Counted from the stretch's first letter, positions 33,230 through 43,747 are shown. The stretch is 64,000 nt of DNA from Proteles cristata cristata (GCA_017311185.1 JAESUZ010001752.1:124001-188000), one strand, 5' to 3'. Translations and numbers: made by a program. The notes: generated by a model not told the origin, from the sequence alone.

Positions 33230-33805
33230 CCCATCCATCTCTTCCTCTCCTCCTACTGTCTCTACTCTGTGGGAGCTTCCATTGTCTGTTCCCCGCCTGG
33301 ACTGTGGCCACATCCTCCTCACTGGCCTCGCCGTATTCTCTCACCCATCTGCTGTCCTCCACACTGCAGCCCGAGGAACCATTTCAAAGCTCACATATTG
33401 TGCATGTCACTCCCTTGCCTAAAGCCTTCAATGCACCCTTATAACGTACGGGACAAAGCTTAGACTTAGCAGAACGCTGAAGCTCTGTGGCATGGACCCA
33501 CCTGCCTCTAAGCATCTGTAAGCCTTGGCCTCCCTCCTGCAAGCTTCCAAGCCTTTGCCCAAGCATATTCGGGAATCCTTCTCCTGAACCTCCAGGGAGG
33601 GTCAAGAAGCCCTCCGTGGAAGGTGTCATGATCCCCAGTGCTCACCACTTATCTTTAATGTTGGAACAGGCATTCACTTCTCTGTTTTGTTCACTGCACA
33701 GTGAGCTCTTTAAAGGCAGTGAGCAATTCCTATCAGCACCCGCATTTCTAACACCTGACATAGTGCCTGGCACAAAGTAGGCACTCAGTAAACAAACCGG
33801 CCTAA
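33230..33805 (+). mobile_element. L2 LINE 3' region, long
   Basis: 'ctccacactgcagcccgagg', 'gcatgtcactcccttgccta', 'cttccaagcctttgcccaag' and 'agtgcctggcacaaagtagg' give a ~570-bp L2 in consistent order. Frames 33097-33444 and 33487-33780 are decayed L2 sequence. Confidence 0.88.
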
Positions 33806-34084
33806 TGCTCTTGATTTAACATGCCACAGTGGTTTGCAAACTATTATGTCAATTTAAATTATTATATGGAATGTTCAGATGAACCAAATTCAGTATAGCC
33901 TCACCCAAACTGGGTGTTGCTTGGCTTAAACTTAATGGCTCTAAAATGCCCTACATTGTTTTTGATTGTATTTTAAAAATAGATATTAGAATTAAGTTGC
34001 TGATTAATAGCATCTCTTTTGGTACAGATCTTTGCATTATAATCTACAGTCTCCCATCAGTTTCTTGACTTAGAATCATTGACA
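33806..34084. other. AT-rich unassigned
   Basis: Nothing recognised. Confidence 0.3.
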
Positions 34085-34440
34085 CTGGAATGGGCTTGTC
34101 CGAACGTGAGCTGATTTGAATATGGCTGCGTGATTTTGAGATAGTTATGTCCCTCTATGAGCTTCAGTTTCTGTCTTTAAATTAAAAATTTTTTTTAACA
34201 TTTTATTTATTTTTGAGAGATAGAGCACGAACAGGGTAGGGGCAGAGAGAGAGGAGACACAGAATCTGAAGCAGCTTCAGGCTCTGCGTTGTCAGCACAG
34301 AGCCTGTCATGGGGCTTGAACCCACAAACTGGGAGATCATGACCTGAGCCAAAGTGAAGTCAGAGGCTCAACTGACTGGGCTACCCAGGTGCCTCATTCA
34401 GTTTCTCTCTTTAAAATGATAGTTTTGTCCCTTTCTTTCT
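34085..34440 (+). mobile_element. MIR SINE split by a SINEC
   Basis: 'gattttgagatagttatgtc' and 'gcttcagtttctgtctttaa' before the SINE, and 'aaaatgatagttttgtccct' after it, are MIR core. Confidence 0.6.
34182..34396 (-). mobile_element. SINEC (felid CAN-SINE), older
   Basis: Antisense copy with several substitutions. A 19-bp TSD TTCAGTTTCTGTCTTTAAA (34163-34181) recurs at 34397-34415 with one mismatch. Confidence 0.97.
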
Positions 34441-34533
34441 TTTTTCTTTCTTTCTTTCTGTTTTTTTAACCTTGCTTTTGACAAAATCCCTTGCTTTTAA
34501 AAAATCTTTTTAAAACTTGCTTTTGACAAAATC
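34430..34533. repeat. (CTTT)n tract and 18-bp duplication
   Basis: CTTTC/TTTC units at 34431-34460 are followed by two perfect copies of CTTGCTTTTGACAAAATC (34471-34488, 34516-34533), offset 45 bp. Confidence 0.9.
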
Positions 34534-35044
34534 ACTAGGTTTTAAAAAAAATGTGGGGTCCTGGATTTATGCCCACCGATTTGGACTCTCCCCATGGAAT
34601 TGGGGATTTTTAGAGCCTCGGTGACTGTGATGCAGCCAGGATCCACAGGCTGAATTTGGGAATCACTCATCTCCTTGGTCCGTAGTCTGCACCCTTCTGT
34701 TGGACCCATGTATCTGTCAGGCCAAGGAGAAAAGAAGAAAGTGGAATCTAGTGCTTTGTTCTGATACCTGAAGGCATCTCACAGAGGGCAACCCATCCTT
34801 ACTCCATGTGGCTCCAAAGGGAGAATCAGCATGAACGTGTAGAAACGCCACAGAGGCAGGTTTGGCTCAGGAGAGGCGGAAACTCTCTGAAGACCCCCAT
34901 TATCCAACACAGGGGAAGGCTGCCTCATGGGCTGTGGGGAGAATCGGTGCAATAGTGCTTTGCCCGGGCATTCCCAGAAAGCAAGCCCCCTTGGAGTGGA
35001 AGCTACCCTCACCAAGGCAGGGGAGCTGCGTGTGAGACAGGCAT
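34534..35044. other. Unassigned
   Basis: About 500 bp with no recognised element. The minus frame 34779-35084 has no recognisable domain. Confidence 0.3.
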
Positions 35045-35136
35045 CTTGGCTTTGCTCCAGGCTAGCCATGTGACTGCAGGACATTATTGTACCTGTCTGA
35101 GCCTTGGTTACTTCATCTCTAAAATGGGGAGAAGAG
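35045..35136 (+). mobile_element. MIR fragment, SINE target
   Basis: 'gccatgtgactgcaggacat' and 'ggttacttcatctctaaaat' are MIR core. Confidence 0.7.
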
Positions 35137-35352
35137 GGGAGCCTGGGTGGCTCAGTGGGTTAAGCCTCCGACTTCGGCTCAAGTCACGATCTCACAGTTT
35201 GTGGGTTCAAGCCCCGCGTCGGGCTCTGTGCTGACAACTAGCTCAGAGCCTGGAGCCTGTTTCAGATTCTGTGCCTCCCTCTCTCTCTGACCCTCCCCTG
35301 CTCATGCTATCTCTCTCTCAGAAATAAATAAAACATTAAAATAAAAGAAAAT
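35137..35352 (+). mobile_element. SINEC, TAGC-insertion variant
   Basis: GGGAGCCTGGGTGGCTCAG start, ACAACTAGCTCAGAGCC body, AAATAAATAAAACATTAAAA tail. TSD AAAATGGGGAGAAGAG (35121-35136) against AAAATGAGGAGAAGAG (35353-35368). Confidence 0.97.
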
Positions 35353-35399
35353 AAAATGAGGAGAAGAGTGGTTCCTGTTTCACTGAGCTACTTTTGTTT

Positions 35400-35515
35400 T
35401 TAGTTTTCAGAACCGCTTCATTGAGATACAATTCATACACCACACAATTCACCCATTCAAGGCCTATAATTCAATGGTTTTTAGTATGTTTGCAGAATTG
35501 TAACACCATCACCCC
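35400..35515. mobile_element. L1M-type fragment
   Basis: 'cattgagatacaattcatac' and 'caattcacccattcaaggcc' are a common piece of old L1 elements. Orientation uncertain. Confidence 0.55.
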
Positions 35516-35554
35516 CTCCCTGGCTGATTTTGGAGGTAGAGTGAGACTGTGCAG

Positions 35555-35630
35555 GGGAAATGGTTAGCATGGTGCCTGATGCATAGGGCGTAAGGGTAAA
35601 TGGCAGATATTATTGTTGTCAATAGATTCC
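35555..35630 (+). mobile_element. MIR 3' end
   Basis: 'gcatggtgcctgatgcatag' followed by 'atattattgttgtca' fits the MIR 3' end. Confidence 0.55.
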
Positions 35631-35744
35631 TTATCTGGTGCAGATACTGAGCGTGACAGCCTTGTGGGCCTAATGCAGGGGACAGACACTCAGGCATCAG
35701 GGAGGGAGCTTCAGGTCTGTTCTCTTGTGGAGTGGTGTGGCATG

Positions 35745-35925
35745 TCTATAACAACAATTATAATGCACACACACGTGCAGATTCTGAAAATTCTCTCATC
35801 CCCACATTAGCTCTGTGAGCTGGGCCTTTATTCTCATTTATTCCTGTTCTTCAAAAATGAAAAGCGAGACTGAGGAAGGCCATGGCTTTTCCAAGATCGC
35901 CACTGCAGGATCTCTTTATTACAAG
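35745..35925 (-). mobile_element. MIR SINE
   Basis: 'aattctctcatccccacatt', 'gctctgtgagctgggccttt' and 'ttttccaagatcgccactgc' match antisense MIR. Confidence 0.65.
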
Positions 35926-36059
35926 AGCAGATAAATAAGTCTGACTATTTAACTCCTACCTTCTCTGGGTTTTGGCCACCATTTAAATTTGGAAACCACT
36001 GCAAGTTTCCATAAGAGATAAGATCAAGTAGACAAAAAAATCCAAGAAGAAGAATTGAC

Positions 36060-36710
36060 TTTACGTTTATGTGCTGACCAAGGACCAGGGAGCTCCCCTC
36101 TCTCTGCACCAGGGACTTGGGGGGCCTCCCTCTCCCCGTGCCTCCTGCTTTCTCGCCTTCTCCTCTGACTGTCTCACATGTGCTGCAGGTCAGGACGACA
36201 CGTTAGACAACGATCTCGAAGACCAGAGACCACTCATTAATGAGAGAACGACAGTGCAGAAAAGTCTGGAGGTAGCATTCCAAACTCACTATGAGTTTGG
36301 GCCCTTTGTGTGCATTTGGTTTTTGACCTTTAAAAATCCCAAAGCTTGGGAATTCTTGGTCACTCAGTTTTCGCCAGGTGGCTTTGAACCGGTTCCAGCC
36401 TCACTTGCTGGCTGTTTTCCTCTTTGTCAACTTCAAGCTGGAGGCACTGGTGTCCCTGCGCAGGTGCTTTCTCGCTGCTCTCCGCTCTGGCTCCCAGCAG
36501 AAGCAGGGACGAGGCAGCTGCTGCAGGCACCCCTGCGTCTCCCTGCTGGGCGTGCTCGGTGTTGCATCAGTCCCCTTGTTAGTTCAGGGAAGGGGAGCCC
36601 CGTCTGGGCCACCGAGGCCCCTGACTGTGGCCCGAGATGTGCCCTGCCACATGACTCCCTATCCCTAACGCAGGAGAACTACTTCAGGCCGTGGTTTTAC
36701 TATTCCTGAG
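36060..36710 (+). other. 212-codon open frame with strong acceptor-like site
   Basis: Frame 36071-36709 is open for 212 codons with no domain I recognise. Inside it, a long pyrimidine tract (36120-36180) ends in TGTGCTGCAG at 36188, a strong acceptor-like site. It is followed by an acidic stretch read as QDDTLDNDLEDQRPLINERT (36191-36250). The nearest downstream GT is weak (GAG/GTAGCA at 36271), and the C-terminal half is cysteine- and proline-rich, unlike the N-terminal half. It may be an exon followed by intron read-through. No family assigned. Confidence 0.3.
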
Positions 36711-36849
36711 TTTGCATAAACCGTGGCAGGTCTCCTCTGATTGGCCTGTGTCCTGGCTCCCCTTCTAAGGTCCTGTGCTCAGTACTCCCTGCTCGTGGGG
36801 CTGTCTTCCCGCTTCTCCGCGCCTGAACCTCAGTGCCAGCTGTGGACCC

Positions 36850-36960
36850 ACCTTCTGGCTGGCCGTCATCTATTTTTGTTTATGATTAAATCCTGCCTTA
36901 GGCCTGGTGCATAGCAGGAACTGAGTGAATACTTACTGAATAAAGTGTAAACGTTCAAGG
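36850..36960 (+). mobile_element. L2 LINE 3' end
   Basis: 'taggcctggtgcatagcagg' and 'gaatacttactgaataaag' match the L2 3' terminus. Confidence 0.65.
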
Positions 36961-37252
36961 GAAATGGATATGCAGGAACGGATTGTGATCAGCTGTTTGT
37001 TTTCAAAGCCAGGATGATTTGAAAAGTTCGAATTGTTTATTCTCACCAAAATCTAACCTGTTACAGAAACAGAAGACTGATTTCCTTAGGTTTTAAAAGA
37101 TGTCACAAGACTAATTTACTATGCTAAAACTCTTCAAATTGCAGAGAAGTTACCCCTGTATGCCTTTGCTGTATAATCCCAAATCTTGTTCACAATTCTG
37201 CTGTTTGGATTTGATGTGTATTCCCACCTGCTTGGGGATAAACTACTTTTTA
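36961..37252. other. Unassigned
   Basis: Nothing recognised. Confidence 0.3.
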
Positions 37253-37478
37253 TTTTATTTTATTTATTTATTTATTTATTTCAATGTTTCTTTATTTTTG
37301 AGAGAGAGAGAGACAGAGTGTGAGCAGGAGAAGGGCAGAGAGGGTTGGAGGACACAGAATCTGAAGCAGGCTCCAGGTTCTGAGCTGTCAGCACAGAGCC
37401 CGACTTGGGGCTTGAACTATGAGAGTATCACCTGAGCTGAAGTTGGGCACTTAACTGACTGAGCCACCCTGGTGCCCC
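37253..37478 (-). mobile_element. SINEC (felid CAN-SINE) with TTTA tail repeat
   Basis: Antisense copy; its tail has become (TTTA)n and TTTTA repeats at 37251-37280. The B-box region is partly deleted (GCTTGAACTATGAGAG). Imperfect TSD beginning TAAAC at 37239 and 37479. Confidence 0.95.
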
Positions 37479-37711
37479 TAAACGGCTTTTAAATAATTCT
37501 GTAATAAAATGACTCTACCCATCTTTGCTGTTCAAACCCAAATTTGTCCAGATATGAATTTATAAACAGAACCCTTCATACATTTTGAAGGAATTCACAT
37601 ACTCTTTGGAAGTATTTCAAATCTAAGAATTCACTTTTCAAAGATGAAATTTTGTGTTTCTTTCCCTATGGGGACACTGACTACTTTCCTAATAAAGCAA
37701 AGAAGAATAAT
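37479..37711. other. Unassigned
   Basis: AT-rich; no feature recognised. Confidence 0.3.
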
Positions 37712-37910
37712 GGGGTGTCTGGATGGCTCAGTTGGTTAAGCATTGGACTTCAGCTCCGGTCATGAACTCACGGTTCACGAGTTAGAGGTCTGCCTCAGGC
37801 TCTCTGCCGTCAACACGGAGTCACTTCAGATCCTGTGTCCCCTTCTCTCTCTACCCCTCCCCCTCTTGTGTACTCCCCCCAAAATAAATAAACATTAAAA
37901 AAATTTTTTT
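37712..37910 (+). mobile_element. SINEC, diverged
   Basis: GGGGTGTCTGGATGGCTCAG start, degraded B box, AAAATAAATAAACATTAAAA tail. No clear TSD, consistent with greater age. Confidence 0.92.
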
Positions 37911-38134
37911 AATAAAAGGGAATAGTAGTGGCCCAGCATAAACTGCCTGTGAGGCAGACTTGGGAAGGTGGCTGAGGGTATAGGGAGTTCTCTTCCTGGT
38001 CCTCCCTTTGCTGCTCTCTGTTCTTGGGGCCGCCATTCTGGGAAACCGGCTTGTGTGTCAGAACCTTTCCACTTGCCATAGTGGAGCTATATCTATTTGC
38101 TCTGGGTTTTATCACATTTTTCAAACGGCGTTTC

Positions 38135-38530
38135 TTATGGACAGAATTGTATCCACCCCACCCCCCCAAATTCATATGCTGAATGAAGCCCCGACCCACA
38201 GTGTGACTGTATTTGGAGATAAGGCCTTTATGGAGGTAATCAAGGTTAGATATAAAGGCAGATCTCTAATCCAAAAGAACTCGTAACCCTATAAGAAGAG
38301 GAAGAGATACCAGAAGTCTCTCTCTGACCATGCTCAGAGGATAGGTCCTGTGAGGACACAGTGAGAAGGTGGATGCCTACAAGCCAGGAGGAACATCCTC
38401 ACTAGAAGTGCCATTTGCTCATACTTTGCTCATGGACTCCCAGCCTCCAGAACTGTGAGAAATAAATGTCTGCTGTTGAAGCCCCTAGTGCTATGGTATT
38501 TTGTTATGGCAGCTCAAACAAACTAAGACA
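38135..38530 (+). mobile_element. MLT1-type LTR (MaLR), plus
   Basis: 'atggacagaattgtatccac', 'ttcatatgctgaatgaagcc', 'cagtgtgactgtatttggag', 'gtgagaaataaatgtctgct' (AATAAA) and end 'caaacaaactaagacag' cover the whole LTR in order. Confidence 0.88.
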
Positions 38531-38559
38531 GCTTCCTTATGGTTTTTTCTCCCTTTACT

Positions 38560-39035
38560 TCCCCCAGGGACAATGCATTCATTTCCTAGAGCTACTGTAA
38601 CAAAGGACTGTCAACTTGGTGGCTTTATTAAAGCAACAGAAATTTATTCCGTCAAGGTTTCAGAGGTTAGAAGTCTGAAATCAAAGTTTCAGCAAAGTTA
38701 TACTCCCTCTGAAGTTTCTAGAGAAGGGCCCTTGCTTGCCTCTTCCCCTGTCTGGTGGCCCCAGATGTTCCTTGGGCTGTGGCCGCGTTTCCTCAAATCT
38801 CTCCTCTGTGGCTTCTCCTGATTTTCTCGGAGTCTTCTCCTGCTGCTTTTAGGAACACCTGTCATTGGATTTTGGGCCCACCCAGACAATCCAAGATGAT
38901 CTCATCTTGAGATCCATAATGTAATTACATCTGCAAAGACCCTTTACCCAAAAAAGACACATTCCCAGGTTTTGAGGATTAAGATGTGGACATATGTTTT
39001 TTGGGGGTTCCCATTCAGTCTACTGTTGATAGGCT
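38560..39035 (-). mobile_element. MLT1-type LTR (MaLR), minus
   Basis: 'cctagagctactgtaacaaa', 'aacagaaatttattccgtca', 'ggattttgggcccacccaga' and 'gtaattacatctgcaaagac' are the reverse complement of the same LTR group. Its 3' end faces that of 38135-38530 across ~30 bp. Frame 38501-38821 is not a gene. Confidence 0.82.
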
Positions 39036-39139
39036 ATTCTATGTCACACAAGCGATGACCACTATATGTGTATGTTTCTTGATAGATAACCATGCCCTTT
39101 TGATACATGTGAGCTTATGTGTTCTTAGTAAATGCTGGC
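39036..39139. other. Unassigned
   Basis: Short gap. Confidence 0.3.
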
Positions 39140-39285
39140 AGAGGTAGCTCTCTCCATGTATGGAGAAGGAAAGAGAGCTAGAAATGAATTGCTCAAGGCC
39201 ACACGGTGAACAAATTATGTGGCTACATTTTCACCCAGGGTTTCCAGTCTCCAAATTCCATCTTCTCTCACAGTGCCCCACACTA
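39140..39285 (-). mobile_element. MIR SINE
   Basis: 'aattgctcaaggccacacgg' then 'ttcacccagggtttccagtc' is antisense MIR. Confidence 0.7.
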
Positions 39286-39309
39286 TCTGAATCATTGTTG
39301 ATGAAATGA

Positions 39310-39560
39310 AGATGATAGTGCTAAAAAGGATAACTGTGAACCTGTATGGGATGCTTACCCTGGGCCTGGCCCTGTGCAAGGAGTTTTATTTGCACTAACC
39401 CACTTCATCCCCACTGCAATGCTAAAAGGCAGGTGCAATTATTATGTCCATTCTAAGGCTGAAGAAACTGAGGTACTAGTTGTCTGTGCTTCCCCACTTG
39501 GCAAATGGCAGAATGGGGATGTGAATCCAGATCTTTCTTAATCCAAAACTCAAAATCTTA
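39310..39560 (-). mobile_element. MIR SINE
   Basis: 'tgtgcaaggagttttatttg', 'ggctgaagaaactgaggtac' and 'gggatgtgaatccagatctt' form a near-complete antisense MIR. Confidence 0.85.
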
Positions 39561-39714
39561 ATCCACGTTAGTTACTTCCTTGAGAGAGTGACGCAGTACC
39601 TTGGCATTTCCAAGTACCTATGGAATGAAACCCAAATGACATACAAATGAACAGTCCAGATTATGGAGTTAAACCTGCATTCTAATCTGTTTGCTTTTTA
39701 CGCCCAGAGAGACA
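39561..39714. other. Unassigned
   Basis: Short gap. Confidence 0.3.
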
Positions 39715-39965
39715 ACCCAACACAGCATAACAGTTAAGGGGACGGATTCTGGAGCCAGTCTAAGTTTGAAACCTTATTCTACCAATTAGTGTCTATATGA
39801 CAACAAAGCAACTTCCCTCTGTGGTTGTCTTAGTTTCCCCATCAGTAAAATGGGAGTGATATTCATAGTACCGACGATATGGGTGGCTGTGTGGATTAAT
39901 GGGTTAATATTTGTCAAGCTTTTGGAACAGTGCCTGGTACATGGCTAATACAATGTGAGTGGTAA
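39715..39965 (+). mobile_element. MIR SINE, near full length
   Basis: 'acagttaaggggacggattc', 'tggagccagtctaagtttga', 'agtttccccatcagtaaaat' and 'aacagtgcctggtacatggc' cover MIR end to end. Confidence 0.9.
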
Positions 39966-40644
39966 ACTAAAACACAAACAGAAGCATCAACCTTCCTAGA
40001 GTCTCAAACATGGATAACACATGCCTCAGGAAACTCGTGTGAAGGTTAACTGTGAAAGCTCACAACACAGACTTGCTTTGGTGTAGTGGACAACGAATGG
40101 TGGCCGTGATTTTCATTGCATGTGGGGAGTTGAAGCTTGCCTTGATCTTTCCCCTGTCCCTTCTTTGTCAAAAACACTGCTGTCAGGGTTCTGACAGAGG
40201 AAGCCCTCCAACTTCCTACCCCAGCTGGCATAGAGAGGCTGAATTGTTTGGGGTGTTTTAAAGGGAGGTGGTTTTGCATCAATCAAAACTCCTCTTAAAG
40301 GAGTGTACTTTGCTTTCAGGGAACTGCAGAGGACCTCAAGGGGGCATCTGGCTCTCTGAAGATGGCCGTTTCCTTACAGCACTGGGGCTACTTGTCTTTA
40401 GCCCAATTTTCTCTAGCTCCCCCTCACCAAAATGCACGCAGGCTTTTGCAGAGTGAGTAAGGTAATTTACAGGGCACTGTGCACGAGACAGTCCCCAGGG
40501 CACATTTGCCTTTAACAGGTCATTGTTCACCCCTGAGATTCTGGGATCTGGAAAGAAGCCCATCTTCCTCGTCTGCCTGCAGGGGAGTAAAGATACACTG
40601 AGTTATTTTTTCGGATATGCACTGGCTGCTTTTCCACTGTTAGG
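39966..40644. other. Unassigned; weak exon candidate 40320-40452
   Basis: No repeat named. 40320-40452 lies between GTACTTTGCTTTCAG (acceptor-like) and GA/GTGAGTAAGG (good donor). Two plus frames stay open across it, so coding is not established. Confidence 0.3.
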
Positions 40645-40710
40645 CTCTGAGCTTCACGAAGGCAAAAACAGAGTCCTGGTGAAGTGTTTAGTGAATGAAT
40701 GCTTCTAACA
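40645..40710 (+). mobile_element. L2 3' end fragment
   Basis: 'ctgagcttcacgaaggcaaa' and 'gtttagtgaatgaatgcttc' resemble the L2 terminus. Confidence 0.5.
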
Positions 40711-41439
40711 CTGAATCGTGTGGGGGTAGTTCGGGCTTACCCAGCTTTCCAGAGTGAAGGCGCAGGACCAGCTTCCTGGAGGTGCCACCTGTGTAGTTAC
40801 ACGGATGGCCCTGAGCTTGACTAATGTTCTGCCATCACTGTCTTGAAATTCTTAATAGTTTTAGAAGGGGCTCCATGGGTTGTGTATCCGCTCTAGTGAA
40901 GAAAAGCTTATCTACCTCCACGTTCTCTGACCACAGGCCCACAGGAGCTCCAAAGGGCCTGATATGTCTCTGGCTGGTGAATATCTTAAAAGATGTATAG
41001 AAGTTTAACATTTTTACTTGGCCAATGCTTTCTTTATTATGTATGCCCTTGGAACCACAATTAACATGCTTCCCCTGCCTTCCCAAGAGGACGTGGGTAT
41101 CTGCTGGTCTTTGTCTTTAGTTGGTGGGTTTCTTTTCATTTATTCACCAATCAGAGACTGCAGGTCAGCACTGACTCTTGCCAACAGACCAGCCAAGGTA
41201 GAAACAAATGCACAGTCTGACCCGCAGACGACCAGCACTGCTGATGGAAGAATAGGCTGGCTGCGATTACTTGAACCAGGGACTAACCTATAGTGTCAAG
41301 GGTCCTGGGATCCAGAAAGGACTAATCTTCCTTCTCAGCATTGCCCTGCCAGCTTTGTTCCCTCTGGGACACAGAGACTCTTGTTGAATTAGGGGATGCC
41401 ATTTGGGGGCTGAGAGACCTGGTCTGAACATCATCTTCT
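40711..41439. other. Unassigned
   Basis: 40810-40880 ('gactaatgttctgccatcac') recalls an old repeat but cannot be named. Otherwise nothing recognised. Confidence 0.3.
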
Positions 41440-42080
41440 CCAGCCTGTGCAGTTTCTGGGAACCTGGGCATACAAGAATGAGCAAGAGACAACCTTTCTA
41501 CCCTTGCAGAGCTCAGAGCCTAGGGGACAGAGCAGGCAGAAGAAACCACATAACAGCACAAATAGGTCATTGCAAGTGTTTCAGAGTATTTAACAGGGAG
41601 AGCGGATCAGGGGAAGGGAGGCATCAGGAAGAATCAATGTGTGAGGCAACAGTGGAAGGAGGATTTTTCTCAGGTGAGGGTTGGGAATAGGGGAGTAGAA
41701 GGAAGAGTAGGTGAAAAGTCCCTGAGATGGGAGGAAGCAGGGGCATTTGAGAGGATGAAGATAACCAGTGTAGAAGGGCAGAAATGAGAGGCAAGAGGTA
41801 GGTGAGTGTGCAAAGCAGAGATTCAGATTTTGGTATCAGTCCTGAGAACACGAAGTCATTGAAAGCCAGTCAGAGACTTGAAGCCTTGTGCTGTTAAAAC
41901 TGGTCTGCTTGAATTATGGAAGGCAGACTGGATGGGACAAAATAGGTAAGGGGCCCAGGTAGGAGGCTCCACTACTGGCCCAGAAAAAAAGCGAGGACTT
42001 GGAGGTGCATTACTGGAACGATCTGAGGGATATTTAAGAACGGAAAGAATGGGACTTAGTGATGCCTTGTTCCAGGAGGT
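41440..42080 (-). mobile_element. L2 LINE, ~640-bp 3' region
   Basis: 'gggcatacaagaatgagcaa', 'aaatgagaggcaagaggtag', 'gtcattgaaagccagtcaga' and 'ggggcccaggtaggaggctc' follow antisense L2 inward from its 3' end. Minus frames 41624-41851 and 41856-42233 are decayed L2. Confidence 0.75.
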
Positions 42081-42094
42081 TGTGAAGACTAATG

Positions 42095-42195
42095 ATACTC
42101 TTTGCCTCATGGAGACATGGGGGTGGAATGGGAGCGGTGCCTGCGCACAGCAGACAACAGGCATTTGGTGAATATTTGTTGCCCTTCTCGTCCTT
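42095..42195 (+). mobile_element. L2/MIR 3'-end fragment
   Basis: 'acaacaggcatttggtgaat' followed by 'atttgttgccc' is a short L2-type terminus. Confidence 0.5.
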
Positions 42196-42635
42196 GAACT
42201 TGGGTTTCTGAGGATCTCCCAGCCCTTGAACAAACCCTTGGAGGTGCCTGCCTACAGCTTCAGCTTCTCAGAGAGTTCAAGGGAAAGACTTCTTGCCTTT
42301 CTAGATACCTGTGCAGTGGTGGGCCTACCTCATCGTGGGACTTAGTGGGCAGCACTCCATATTGACATTACTGCCTACTAGGGCCCTTGAGTCTTTCTTC
42401 TCATGCTGTTAAAGCACACCTCTGTCACCACGTGCTTGCTGTCCACACACCGCCCACACATGAGGAGAGCTCTGTGCTGGCAGGTAATCCTAGGCTGAGG
42501 TGGGGCTGAGGCCCTCTGAGGGGTCCCTGGTAACTGAGCCACGGAGACCAGAGGGGCAGAAGCCACGTAGGCTTCTGTCCTTTCCTAGGTGGAGGAAGGG
42601 AGGTGCAAAAAGGGCCATGCCGGGGTGGGTGGAGC
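42196..42635. other. Unassigned
   Basis: No recognised feature over ~440 bp. Confidence 0.3.
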
Positions 42636-42652
42636 TTAGTCAGGGGCCATAC

Positions 42653-42663
42653 GTTTTGTTTTG

Positions 42664-42694
<31 letters not shown>
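42653..42694. repeat. (GTTTT)n, modified L1 tail
   Basis: Seven GTTTT units plus a T-run, lying exactly where the antisense L1 poly(A) should be. Confidence 0.95.
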
Positions 42695-42695
<1 letters not shown>

Positions 42696-42895
42696 CAAAT
42701 AGTTTATTGTCAAATTGGTTTCCATATAACACCCAGTGCTCATCCCCACAAGTGCCCTCCTCCATGCCCATCTCCCCGCTCCCCTCCACATCCATCAGTC
42801 CTCAGTTTGTTTCTCAGCATTCAAGAGTCTCTCATGGTTTGCCTCTCTCCCTTTCCCCCACCATTTCCCCCCTTATTCTCCCCCATGGTCCTCAG

Positions 42896-43400
42896 TTAAG
42901 TTCCTCCTAATCCTCCTATACATGCAAACACGTGGTATTTGTCCTTCTCTGCCTGACTTATTTCGCTCAGCATAACACCCTCAAGGTCCATCCATGTTGC
43001 TCCACATGGCCAGATTTCATTGTTTCTCATTGCCATGGAGTATTCCATTGTATAGATAAACCACATCTTCTGGATCCATTTGTCCGTTGATGGACACATA
43101 GTCTCTTTCCATGTTTTAGCTATTGTGGAGAGTGCTGCTATGAACGTTGGGGTACATGTGCCCCTATGCATCAGCATTTCTGTATCCCTGGGGTAAATTC
43201 CTAGCAGTGCTATTGCTGGGTCCTAGGGGAGTTCTATTGTTCATTTTTTGAGGAACCTCCACACTCTTTTCCAGAGGGGCTGTACCAGTTTACATTCCCA
43301 CCAACAGTGTAGGAGGGTGCCCGTTTCTCCACAACTTCGTCAGCATCTAGAGTTCTCTGATTTGCTCATTTTAGCCACTCTGACTGGCGTGAGGTGCTAT
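42896..43400 (-). pseudogene. LINE-1 ORF2 C-terminal fragment with stop
   Basis: Homologous to 473-952. The frame encodes the ORF2 C-terminal end (FIAALSTIAKTWKE, WFIYTMEYSMAMRNN). An in-frame TAG at 43223-43225 replaces the TAT tyrosine codon of the sister copy. Endonuclease and reverse transcriptase are absent through 5' truncation. Not functional. Confidence 0.9.
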
Positions 43401-43427
43401 CTCAGTGTGGTTAGTCAGGGGCCATAC

Positions 43428-43680
43428 TTTAATGTATATGCACTTGTGCGCATGAATTTGTGTGCCCAGGGGGTGTGCGGGTGCATGCTTATGAGCAATA
43501 TGTAATTCTGTTATGTCCATGTGCTTGCATGCTTGGGTTCACGTCTGCACACACATGTATATGTATGCTTGGCTCTCTGCATATGCACATATGTACTTGG
43601 GCATGTGGGATGTTTGTTTTTGAGTGGGTGCATGTGTGCACACCATGTACTGGGGTGCCTCTGTGTTTGTGTCCCTGCAG
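43428..43680. repeat. Degenerate TG/CA-rich tract
   Basis: Alternating purine-pyrimidine stretches (GTGTGC, CATGTGTGCACAC, ATGTATATGTATGC) over ~250 bp. Open frames in three registers are a by-product of the alternating composition. Confidence 0.8.
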
Positions 43681-43732
43681 GAGCCCTAGGTCTAAGCAGC
43701 CCTATCCCCAGAGTCACACATGCCCCCAGTTG

Positions 43733-43747
43733 CCAGCAGGTGGCCCC
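43733..43747 (+). promoter_or_regulatory. CTCF-like motif
   Basis: CCAGCAGGTGGCCCC matches the CTCF core CCASYAGRKGGCRSY at 14 of 15 positions. It is not inside a SINE. Motif evidence only. Confidence 0.5.

Larger units (their letters stand above)
42653..43410 (-). mobile_element. Young carnivore L1, 5'-truncated, antisense
   Basis: The antisense 3'UTR and ORF2 C-terminus match the copy at 466-1150. Perfect 17-bp TSD TTAGTCAGGGGCCATAC at 42636-42652 and 43411-43427. The A-tail has turned into GTTTT repeats (42653-42690). Confidence 0.98.
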
